From the NCBI GenBank assembly GCA_934675625.1, contig CAKURH010000054.1, forward strand, positions 1 through 24,836: a stretch of DNA of 24,836 nucleotides, written 5' to 3'. Below are positions 13,865-21,010 of this stretch, piece after piece; the stretch's first letter is position 1, and each line of letters begins with the position of its first letter. Below the pieces are notes generated by a model. That model did not search any database. It saw only the letters and a program-made list of their open reading frames with translations, and was not told the DNA's origin. A program made the translations under genes and the position numbers. The DNA is from an uncultured Kiritimatiellota bacterium (lineage in GTDB: Bacteria > Verrucomicrobiota > Kiritimatiellia > RFP12 > UBA1067).

Positions 13865-15171
13865 TGGCAAAAAGGCCCGAACTCGAAATCGCCAACGGCG
13901 TGTTGGCCGGAAAGAGATTTGCCGTCCCGCAGGGCGGCCTTCGCCTGGGGCGTTCGTCCTCGAACGACATCCACATCCCCGACGAGGAGCTCTCGCGCAA
14001 CCACTGTCTCTTCGAGGCCGTCGGCGAGGACGGCGTCCGCCTCACGGACCTCGCGAGCGCGAACGGCACGTCACTGAACGGGCGTTCCCTCGGCGATGCG
14101 CCGGCGAACCTGAAGGTCGGCGACGTCATCGTCGTCGGCACGACGATCCTGCGCGTGGTCGGCGAGGGCGCGCCGACGCCGCCGGCGGGCGCGGTCGATC
14201 TCGGACTTGGCGAGAAGACGGTCGCGACGGCGCCGGCCGCGCGCGCGAAGCGGCGCTCGCCGCTCGCGAACATCATCTGGGCGGTCGCGATCCTCGTCGG
14301 CGCGGCGGCGATCTACGTCCTGCTGGTCGCGCCGCCGGGCGCGCCGTCGGCGGACGTGCAGGCCGTGCCCGAAGACGAGTCGCCGGTCGTCAAGGAGGTC
14401 TACTACGAGAAGGTCGAGGCCAACCAGAGCCAGATCTTCCGCTACGAGATGACGCTGTCGCCGGACGGCGTCCTGAAGGTCTCCGTCGACAACGTGCCCG
14501 GCGAGAACCGGCACGTCACGAAGAGCCAGCGGCTGGACGAGAAGGCCCTGGCCGAGCTGAACGACATCCTCGCGGTCAAGGCGCTGCGCGAGATCGACCG
14601 CGCCTACGAGGGCGTCGAGCCCGATCCGCCCGCGCTGGAGAGCTGGACGCTCAAGGTCATCTACACGACGCGTTCACGGACGATTCGCATCGTCAACACG
14701 CAGGAACCGGAGGCGTTCCGCGCGGTGCGCGAGAAGCTGGAGACGTTCTCGAAGAACCAGCTCGGCGTGTGGGCGCTGCAGTATTCGCGCGAGAAGCTGA
14801 TCGCCCTCGCGGAGGAGTCGGTCGCGCTCGGCCGCGCGAAATGGGAGGATCGCGAGGTGCAGTACGGCAACCTGTTCGGCGCGGTGAAGGCCTACGAGGA
14901 GGCGCTGTTCTACCTGGAGACGGTCAACCCGAAGCCCGACTGCGCGGCGACCGCGCGCCAGGGGCTGGAGCTGGCGCGGGCCGAGCTGGAGCAGCGGTAC
15001 GCGAACCAGCGGTTCCTCGCCGACCGCGCGATCAACCTGCGGCAGTGGGAGACGGCGCAGCGCGAGCTGTCCGTCCTGCTGGAGCTGATTCCGGATCGCG
15101 GCGACGACCGCAACCGCGCGGCGGCGGCCAAGCTCATTGACGTCGAGAAGCGCATGAAAGGAGACAAGTGA
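13864..15171 (+). CDS. FHA-domain membrane protein
   Basis: 435 residues. A cytoplasmic forkhead-associated domain (about 7-99) has all the phosphothreonine-binding landmarks: Gly29-Arg30, Ser44..His47, Asn67-Gly68 and Asn72-Gly73. A Pro/Ala/Arg-rich linker leads to one transmembrane helix (about 137-156). A periplasmic part of about 275 residues follows, with a mixed alpha/beta segment and C-terminal TPR-like helices (AVKAYEEALFYLETV, then AQRELSVLLELI). This suggests a receptor or scaffold linking Ser/Thr phosphorylation in the cytoplasm to an envelope complex. No kinase or phosphatase gene is in the window. It overlaps the neighbours on both sides by one base, so it is probably co-translated with the TadC-like and PEGA proteins. 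Confidence 0.85.
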   Translation: MAKRPELEIANGVLAGKRFAVPQGGLRLGRSSSNDIHIPDEELSRNHCLFEAVGEDGVRLTDLASANGTSLNGRSLGDAPANLKVGDVIVVGTTILRVVGEGAPTPPAGAVDLGLGEKTVATAPAARAKRRSPLANIIWAVAILVGAAAIYVLLVAPPGAPSADVQAVPEDESPVVKEVYYEKVEANQSQIFRYEMTLSPDGVLKVSVDNVPGENRHVTKSQRLDEKALAELNDILAVKALREIDRAYEGVEPDPPALESWTLKVIYTTRSRTIRIVNTQEPEAFRAVREKLETFSKNQLGVWALQYSREKLIALAEESVALGRAKWEDREVQYGNLFGAVKAYEEALFYLETVNPKPDCAATARQGLELARAELEQRYANQRFLADRAINLRQWETAQRELSVLLELIPDRGDDRNRAAAAKLIDVEKRMKGDK

Positions 15172-16484
15172 TGAGATTCTTCTGTGGAATGCTTTTGTTG
15201 GCGGCGTCCGCCTTTGCGGCGGATCCGCAGGTGCAGTGCCGCGTGAGCCTGACGACCAACCCGTCCGGGGCGACGGTCATCGTCGACGGGAAGGATCGCG
15301 GCGTCACGCCGATCATGCTCTATGACCTGGAGCCCGGCAAGCACCACGTGAAGTTCCGCCGCGCGGGCTACACCGAGTCGGATCGCTTCTTCGACACGCG
15401 CGAAGGGCCGTTCATCGAGAGGAACACGGTGCTGAAGGAGCAGAAGGGGCTTCTGCTGCTCAAGACCGAGCCTGCGGGCTGCGACATCCAGATCGACGGC
15501 GTGTCGGTCGGGCAGACGCCGCGCCTCGTCACGCACCTCTCCACGCGGGAGGTGCACAGCGTCCGTCTGCGCAAGGCGGGCTATCAGGACCAGACGATCT
15601 CCGTCAAGTTCGAGGGCCGCAAGCCGCTCGTGCGCGAGGAGAAGCTGGTGCTCGCGTCCGGCACGATCGACGTCATCAGCGAGCCGGCGGGCGCGGAGGT
15701 CACGGTGAACGGGATTCCGCGCGGTCGCGCGCCGCTGAAGGTGACGGGCGTGCCGAAGGGGCGCGCGATCGTGAAGTTCCACCTCGACGGCTTTGAGGAC
15801 GCCGTGCGCGAGCTCGCGGTGAACGCGGGCGACGAGCAGACGCTGCCGGTCGTGCTGAAGGGCCTGCCGGGCACGCTGCACCTCGCGTCCGTCCCCGAAG
15901 GCGCGCGCATCTACGTGAACGACCGCTTCGAGGGCAAGGCGCCCGTCTCGCTCGCGGGCCTGAAGCCGGGCGACTACGCCGTGCGCGCCGAGCTGGACGG
16001 CTTCGGTACGCTGTCGCGGACGGTGACGCTCGCGAACGGCGCGTCGGCGGCCGAGGAGTTCCGGCTCTCGAACGTCATGGGGCGGCTGGAGGTCTGCACG
16101 TCGCCGGTCGGCGCGCAGCTGACGCTTGACGGACGCGTCGTCGGCGTCACGAAGGCGAAGGACCCGAACGCCGACTTCAGCGACCCGTTCGTCATCGACA
16201 ATGTGCTGGAGGGCGAACACCGCCTCGTCATCACGAAGGACGGCTATGCGGACGCGGTGCGGCATCCGACGGTGCAGAACCAGAAGACGGGCCAGCACCG
16301 CATTCGCCTGCGGCGGATCTTCACGCCGGACATTGAGATCGTGACGGCGCGCGGAACGTATCGGGGCGTTCTCGTCTCGAACTCGCCGGAGTCGATTGTC
16401 GTGGAAGTCTCGCTCGGCATCACGCAGACCTTCCCGCGCGCCGAGATCCGCAAGGTGACGTTCATCACGAAGGAGACGCCATGA
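15171..16484 (+). CDS. Secreted protein with five PEGA-type repeats
   Basis: 437 residues. A signal peptide (1-16/17, ending SAFA-A) is followed by five tandem PEGA-like beta repeats. They begin around VSLTTNPSGATVIVDG, LLLKTEPAGCDIQIDG, IDVISEPAGAEVTVNG, LHLASVPEGARIYVND and LEVCTSPVGAQLTLDG, each ending in a G-Y or G-F before the next linker. A final domain of about 60 residues (RGTYRGVLVSNSPESIVVEV) resembles a small SH3/Sm-like barrel. PEGA repeats occur in surface and envelope proteins; their ligand is generally unknown. The ATG at 15171 is preferred to the GTG at 15168 because AAAGGAG is 7 bases from it. The stop overlaps uxaA by four bases (ATGA). Confidence 0.87.
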   Translation: MRFFCGMLLLAASAFAADPQVQCRVSLTTNPSGATVIVDGKDRGVTPIMLYDLEPGKHHVKFRRAGYTESDRFFDTREGPFIERNTVLKEQKGLLLLKTEPAGCDIQIDGVSVGQTPRLVTHLSTREVHSVRLRKAGYQDQTISVKFEGRKPLVREEKLVLASGTIDVISEPAGAEVTVNGIPRGRAPLKVTGVPKGRAIVKFHLDGFEDAVRELAVNAGDEQTLPVVLKGLPGTLHLASVPEGARIYVNDRFEGKAPVSLAGLKPGDYAVRAELDGFGTLSRTVTLANGASAAEEFRLSNVMGRLEVCTSPVGAQLTLDGRVVGVTKAKDPNADFSDPFVIDNVLEGEHRLVITKDGYADAVRHPTVQNQKTGQHRIRLRRIFTPDIEIVTARGTYRGVLVSNSPESIVVEVSLGITQTFPRAEIRKVTFITKETP

Positions 16485-17842
16485 CTGACGCCTTGATCAT
16501 TCATCCGTTCGATAACGTCGAGGTCCGCGCAGACGGGCACAAGTACGCGCGGCGCGCCATCGCCGCCGGCGAGAACATCATCAAGTACGGCATGCCCATC
16601 GGGCACGCGACGCGCGCGATCGCAAAGGGCGAGCACGTCCACGTCGACAACGTGAAGACGAACCTCGGCGAGGTGCTGGAGTACCGCTACGAGCCGTCGT
16701 TTACGGACGTCACGCGCGTGCCGCCGCCGACGATCCGCGCCTACCGCCATCCCGACGGGCGCGTCGGCATCCGCAACGACCTCTGGGTCGTTCCGCTCGT
16801 CGGCTGCGTGAACCGCCTCGCCGAACGCCTCGCCGCGAGCTGCGGCGGCCTCGCGCTGACGCATCCCTACGGCTGTTCGCAGATGGGCGAGGACCACGAG
16901 CGGACGGCGAACATGCTCGCGCAGTTCTGCCACCACCCGAACGCGGGCGGCGTCCTCGTCGTCGCGCTCGGCTGCGAGAACAACACCTTGGAGAGCTTCA
17001 AGGTGCGGCTGGGCGACTATTCGAGGCTCAACATCCGCTTCCTGCGCGCGCAGGATCCGGGCGACGAGTACGCGAAGGGGCTCGCGCTCTTGAAGGAGCT
17101 GGAGGCGGCGCGTCCGAAGGATCGCGTCGAGGTGTCGGCGTCCGAACTCGTCGTGGGGCTCAAGTGCGGCGGGTCGGACGGCTTTTCGGGGCTCACGGCG
17201 AATCCGCTCGTCGGGCGCTTCTCCGACTGGCTTGCGGCGCGCGGCGGCTCGACGATCCTCACCGAAGTGCCGGAAATGTTCGGCGCGGAGACGCTGCTCA
17301 TGAAGCGGTGCCGCACGCGCGACGTCTTCGACAAGTGTGTGCGGATGATCAACGACTTCAAGGACTACTACGCCTCCCACCACCAGGTCTGCTACGAGAA
17401 TCCCTCGCCCGGCAACAAGGCGGGCGGCATCACGACGCTGGAGGACAAGTCGCTCGGCTGCGTGCAGAAGGGCGGCTCGGCGCCGGTCGAGGACGTGCTC
17501 CTCTACGGCGAAAGCGTGAAGAAGCACGGGCTCTCGCTCCTGACGGGCCCCGGCAACGACCTCGTGGCGTCGACGGTGCTTGCGGCGGCGGGCTGCCACC
17601 TCATCCTCTTCACGACGGGGCGCGGCACGCCGTTCGGCTGCGTCGTGCCGACGCTGAAGGTCGCGACGAACGACACGCTCGCGGCGAACAAGCCGAATTG
17701 GATCGACTGGAATGCGATGTCCGACCCCGACGTCGAGGCGTTCGCGCAGAAGGTGCTTGCGGTCGCGAGCGGCGAGAAGGCGAAGAACGAGCTGAACGGC
17801 GCGCAGGGCATCGCGATCTTCAAGGACGGCGTGACATTGTAA
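16481..17842 (+). CDS. uxaA: Altronate dehydratase
   Basis: Dehydrates D-altronate to 2-keto-3-deoxygluconate, the step after UxaB in galacturonate breakdown. The 453 residues carry an N-terminal SAF domain (about 1-75, DNVEVRADGHKYARRAI...GEHVHVDN). The galactarate dehydratase/altronate hydrolase domain follows, with GRVGIRNDLWVVPLVGCVN, HPYGCSQMGEDHERT, GLKCGGSDGFSGLTANPLVGR, the EVPEMFGAE segment and PGNKAGGITTLEDKSLGCVQKGG. Cys and His residues suited to metal binding are kept. The start overlaps the stop of the PEGA gene, so a catabolic enzyme is translationally coupled to an envelope gene. hisS follows after 34 bases. Confidence 0.93.
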   Translation: MTDALIIHPFDNVEVRADGHKYARRAIAAGENIIKYGMPIGHATRAIAKGEHVHVDNVKTNLGEVLEYRYEPSFTDVTRVPPPTIRAYRHPDGRVGIRNDLWVVPLVGCVNRLAERLAASCGGLALTHPYGCSQMGEDHERTANMLAQFCHHPNAGGVLVVALGCENNTLESFKVRLGDYSRLNIRFLRAQDPGDEYAKGLALLKELEAARPKDRVEVSASELVVGLKCGGSDGFSGLTANPLVGRFSDWLAARGGSTILTEVPEMFGAETLLMKRCRTRDVFDKCVRMINDFKDYYASHHQVCYENPSPGNKAGGITTLEDKSLGCVQKGGSAPVEDVLLYGESVKKHGLSLLTGPGNDLVASTVLAAAGCHLILFTTGRGTPFGCVVPTLKVATNDTLAANKPNWIDWNAMSDPDVEAFAQKVLAVASGEKAKNELNGAQGIAIFKDGVTL

Positions 17843-17876
17843 GAAACGAGCGAACAGAAAGCAGATTGGAGACTTC

Positions 17877-19109
17877 ATGGCAGAGAAATTGAGTTTCGAG
17901 GCGCCGCGCGGCATGCGCGACTTCTATCCGGAGGACATGGTCTGGCGCAACAAGGTGTTCGACGCCTTTCGCGCGGCGGGCGCAGCGGCGGGGTTCCGCC
18001 CCTATGACGCCTGCGTCGTCGAGAGCTACGAGCTCCTGGCGCGCAAGGCGGGCGAGGAGGTCGGCGAGCAGATCTACCACTTCTTCGACAAGTCCGAACG
18101 CCACCTCGCCCTGCGGGCCGAGATGACGCCGACCCTCGCGCGCATGGTCGCCCAGCGCCAGAAGGAGCTGTCCTTCCCGCTGAAGTGGACGACGATCGCG
18201 CAGTGCTTCCGCTACGAGCGCATGACGAAGGGCCGCAAGCGCGAGCACTACCAGTGGAACGTCGACATCATCGGCGAGGACTCGATTCTCGCCGAGGTCG
18301 AGGTGCTGGGCGCGGCGGTGGACGCCCTGCGGCGCATGGGGCTTACGGCGGCCGACTTCAAGGTGCACGTCTCGTCCCGCAAGTTCCTCGGCGAGCTGCT
18401 GCAGAAGAGCGGCATCGCCGCCGAGAAGCACGCGCAGGTCTTTCTCGCGCTCGACAAGCGCGGCAAGATGCCCGACACGGAGATCGCCGCGATGCTGAAG
18501 GACGGCGGGCTTTCGGACGACGACGTGAAGGCGACCTTCGCGATCATGGACACGACGAGCTACGCGGACTGTCCCGAACTCGTCGAGCTCTTCCGGCTCG
18601 CGAAGCTCGCGGGCTTTGCGGACGCGCTCCAGTTCGACATCTCGGTCATCCGGGGCCTCAGCTACTACACGGGCGTCGTCTTCGAGGCGTTCGACACGAA
18701 GGGCGAATTCCGCGCGATCTTCGGCGGCGGGCGCTACGACAACCTGCTGACGACGATCGGCGGCGAGCCGACGAGCGCCGTCGGCCTCGGCTTCGGCGAC
18801 GTGGTCGTGACGGAGCTGCTGAAGGCGCGGCTCGGCGCGGACGCGGCGACGGAGAAGACGGGCATCGCGGTCGGCTTCATGTTCCCGGAGCAGCGCGACG
18901 CGGCGGTGGCGCTCGCGGCGAAGCTGCGCGCGGCGGGCGAGTCGGTCGATCTCGCGCTCCACGCGCAGAAGCCGAAGAAGTTCTTCTCGCACGCCGACCA
19001 GGGCGGCGCGGCGAAGGCCGTGTTCCTCGGCCCGGACGACGTGGCGAAGGGCGTCGCGCGGCTGAAGGACATGGCGACGCGCGAAGAGACGGAGGTCGCG
19101 CTCGCGTGA
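17877..19109 (+). CDS. hisS: Histidyl-tRNA synthetase
   Basis: Charges tRNA-His with histidine. The 410-residue class II synthetase begins with PRGMRDFYPED (motif region 1). Motif 2 is CFRYERMTKGRKREHYQWN, and the histidine-binding segment is RGLSYYTGVVFE. Motif 3 region is GGGRYDNLL...SAVGLGFG, and the anticodon-binding domain fills the last 90 residues. The motif 2 loop (KGRKREHYQ) and the Ser where many enzymes have Asp in RGLDYY mark a variant subfamily rather than a defect. GGAG lies 5 bases before the ATG. The stop overlaps the start of the next gene (GTGA). Confidence 0.95.
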   Translation: MAEKLSFEAPRGMRDFYPEDMVWRNKVFDAFRAAGAAAGFRPYDACVVESYELLARKAGEEVGEQIYHFFDKSERHLALRAEMTPTLARMVAQRQKELSFPLKWTTIAQCFRYERMTKGRKREHYQWNVDIIGEDSILAEVEVLGAAVDALRRMGLTAADFKVHVSSRKFLGELLQKSGIAAEKHAQVFLALDKRGKMPDTEIAAMLKDGGLSDDDVKATFAIMDTTSYADCPELVELFRLAKLAGFADALQFDISVIRGLSYYTGVVFEAFDTKGEFRAIFGGGRYDNLLTTIGGEPTSAVGLGFGDVVVTELLKARLGADAATEKTGIAVGFMFPEQRDAAVALAAKLRAAGESVDLALHAQKPKKFFSHADQGGAAKAVFLGPDDVAKGVARLKDMATREETEVALA

Positions 19110-19528
19110 GTTCCGTCCGCACGAGCCTGGAGGTCGGCTTTCCCGACGAGGTGTTGCCCGCGCGGTTCGCGCCCCTGCGCGGCCGCGTCTGGCGCGCGAC
19201 GGACCGGGCGAACGCGCTGCCGTTCGAGGACGCGCAGTTCGAGGTCGTGCTGATGGACGGCTCGGCCGTCTCGCGGCAGGCGGTGAAGGAGGCGCACCGC
19301 GTCCTGAAGCCGGACGGCCGCCTCTACTTCACGGTGCCGGAGAAGACGCGCACCCAGGCGGGGTTCTCGCTGCCGGATCTCTACTCGATCGTCCGCGACG
19401 GCTTCCACATCGTCGAGGTGGAGCGTCCCGACTGGTGGCGCTTCTGGCGGCGGGAGCGGACGCTCACGATCTGCGCGAAGAAGAAGAACTGGAAGACGCT
19501 GACGAACACGTACCGTCCTTACCTATGA
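19106..19528 (+). CDS. Truncated class I methyltransferase-like protein
   Basis: 140 residues from a GTG that overlaps the hisS stop. The core NALPFEDAQFEVVLMDG...KEAHRVLKPDGRLYFTVPEK matches the second half of a Methyltransf_11-type fold: post-motif II strand, then the RVLKPGG-type motif. The canonical S-adenosylmethionine glycine motif is missing. LEVGFPDEVLPARF near the N-terminus is at most a degenerate trace. It probably lacks catalytic activity or binds a different ligand. The C-terminus is Trp/Arg/Lys-rich (DWWRFWRRERT). The clean overlaps with both neighbours argue for a real, translated gene rather than debris. Confidence 0.72.
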   Translation: MSSVRTSLEVGFPDEVLPARFAPLRGRVWRATDRANALPFEDAQFEVVLMDGSAVSRQAVKEAHRVLKPDGRLYFTVPEKTRTQAGFSLPDLYSIVRDGFHIVEVERPDWWRFWRRERTLTICAKKKNWKTLTNTYRPYL

Positions 19529-20256
19529 CGATTCTTGCGGTGGCTTGCCTGCTGGGGGCGATGAGCTCGTCCGATGCCGTGGTGCGGCTCCTGAACGCGC
19601 CGACCTCGTGCGGCGCGAAGGTCTATGCCGAGGCGCGGGAGATCGTCGCGCGCGACGCGAAGGCCGGCAAGCCCCTGCAGCAGTTCGTCTATGGCGTCAC
19701 GACGGACGACAAGGAGCTGGCGAAACGGTATCTCGACGCCTCGCGCGACAAGATCCGCGAACTCGCGGAGCGGAAGGACAATCCGCTGGCGTGGTATCTC
19801 CTCTCGGTCGAGAAGAACGACTTCGGCTGCCTCCAGAAGGCGGCGGACGGCGGGAACGTGCAGGCCCTGAACGCGCTCGGCTCGATTGCGATTTCCGAGG
19901 CGTTCGAGCGGACGGGCACGGACACGAACCGGCTTGAACGCATCCTGAAGCGGAGCTTCGACTGCTTCCGGCGCGCGGCGAAGCAGCGGGACCCGAACGG
20001 GTTCGTGAACCTTGGCACGTGCTACCTGCGCGGCTTTGGGTGTCCGCCGGACAGGGAGATGGCCGTCAAGTGCTACCGGGCGGCGGCCGAGCTCGGCCAC
20101 CCGGAGGCGATGGACAACCTTTCCGCCGCCTACCAGTTCGGACACGGCGTCGAGAAGGACGCGGAGCGCTCGCTCTACTGGGCGATGCGCGCGCGCGCCC
20201 TGCGCGGCGACCGCGCCGCCGCCACCTGGCTACGCACGCGGAAGAACGCGCCCTAG
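19525..20256 (+). CDS. Sel1-repeat protein, probably exported
   Basis: 243 residues beginning MTILAVACLLGAMSS, a short hydrophobic N-terminus that could be a signal peptide ending near residue 18. Sel1-like repeats are clear at about 158-193 (NGFVNLGTCYLRGFGCPPDREMA then VKCYRAAAELG) and 194-229 (AMDNLSAAYQFGHGVEKDAER). A degenerate one lies around 102-150. Such helical solenoids mediate protein-protein contacts, often in envelope or regulatory complexes. The ATG overlaps the preceding stop (ATGA). An upstream extension of the frame exists but has no signal sequence, so 19525 is preferred. Confidence 0.82.
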   Translation: MTILAVACLLGAMSSSDAVVRLLNAPTSCGAKVYAEAREIVARDAKAGKPLQQFVYGVTTDDKELAKRYLDASRDKIRELAERKDNPLAWYLLSVEKNDFGCLQKAADGGNVQALNALGSIAISEAFERTGTDTNRLERILKRSFDCFRRAAKQRDPNGFVNLGTCYLRGFGCPPDREMAVKCYRAAAELGHPEAMDNLSAAYQFGHGVEKDAERSLYWAMRARALRGDRAAATWLRTRKNAP

Positions 20257-20262
20257 CCCTTT

Positions 20263-20271
20263 TGGTATAAT
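20263..20271 (+). promoter_or_regulatory. TG-extended -10 promoter of the FlbD-domain gene
   Basis: TGGTATAAT has TATAAT at 20266-20271, starting 7 bases after the Sel1 gene stop. No -35 is seen. The downstream ribosome binding site GAGGAG is at 20291-20296. Confidence 0.65.
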
Positions 20272-20302
20272 GTGCGCCTATCGCAACAGAGAGGAGAGAA
20301 TC

Positions 20303-20917
20303 ATGTTCATCAAACTGACCCGTCTGGACAACACGCCGATTTGGATCAATGCAAGTTTTGTCGTGACCGTCGAGCCGCGCAAGGCCGGCGGCTCGGTCGT
20401 CGTGCCGATCGGCGACGGGCTTGACTACGACGTGAAGGAGATGCCGGAGGCCGTCTTGGCGCTGCTGGGCGACGCGCCCGCGCCCGCCGTCGTGCCGGTG
20501 CCGCCGCCGCCGGGCCTCGCGCCGAAGACGCTGGGCGTTGAGGCGGAGGCCGAGCCGACGCCGAATGCGGAGCCTGTGGCGGAATCCGCGTCGGCGCCCG
20601 CCAAGAAGACGACCCGTACGCGCGCCAAGGCCAAGGCGTCCGCACCCGCCGCCGAGACCGAGGCGGTAACGGCGGAGGCCGCGTCCGACGACAAGCCGCC
20701 CGCCAAGAAGCCGCGCGCGCGCCGGACGAAGAAGCCCGCGCTGCCGCTGACGGAGGATGAGGTCGCGCGCCTCAAGAAGCTGGCGCCCGGCACCGTCCGC
20801 AAGCTCCAGAACACGCTGGTGGCGCAGTTCAGGGCGGTTGAGCCGGAGGCGGCGATCGTCGCGCTGGAGGCGCACGAGATCCTGACGATCGACCGCGACC
20901 ACATCGTCTGGAAGTGA
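20303..20917 (+). CDS. FlbD-domain protein with basic Ala/Pro/Lys linker
   Basis: 204 residues in three parts. Residues 1-56 (MFIKLTRLDNTPIWINASFV then VTVEP, ending YDVKEMPEAVLALL) match the small FlbD family, usually stand-alone proteins of about 60-80 residues in flagellar operons. Residues 57-145 are low complexity: first Pro/Val/Ala, then Lys/Arg/Ala-rich with histone-tail-like runs (KKPRARRTKK). Residues 146-204 form a compact helical domain (LTEDEVARLKKLAPGTVRKLQNTLVAQF) that I cannot name. No flagellar gene is nearby. The basic linker suggests nucleic-acid or membrane contact. The start is certain: GAGGAG lies 6 bases upstream and the gene has its own promoter. Confidence 0.75.
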   Translation: MFIKLTRLDNTPIWINASFVVTVEPRKAGGSVVVPIGDGLDYDVKEMPEAVLALLGDAPAPAVVPVPPPPGLAPKTLGVEAEAEPTPNAEPVAESASAPAKKTTRTRAKAKASAPAAETEAVTAEAASDDKPPAKKPRARRTKKPALPLTEDEVARLKKLAPGTVRKLQNTLVAQFRAVEPEAAIVALEAHEILTIDRDHIVWK

Positions 20918-20975
20918 CGGTGTGTCGGCGGCAGCCGGACGAATGCGCTCCGTCGGACGTTCGACGGGGCGATTA

Positions 20976-20984
20976 TGGTATAAT
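20976..20984 (+). promoter_or_regulatory. TG-extended -10 promoter of tkt
   Basis: TGGTATAAT has TATAAT at 20979-20984. The leader is about 20 bases with a strong AGGAGG (20999-21004) 6 bases before the ATG. A hairpin-forming CCGTCG/CGACGG pair (20950-20967) lies just upstream where a -35 or operator would be. Confidence 0.65.
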
Positions 20985-21010
20985 ACGATTTTACTTTTAG
21001 GAGGAAGACG

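Noticed and set aside
18647..18690. RGLSYYTG in HisS as a broken active site
   Set aside because: The Asp position varies among HisS and HisS-like groups, and all other synthetase motifs are intact, so this is not evidence of inactivity.
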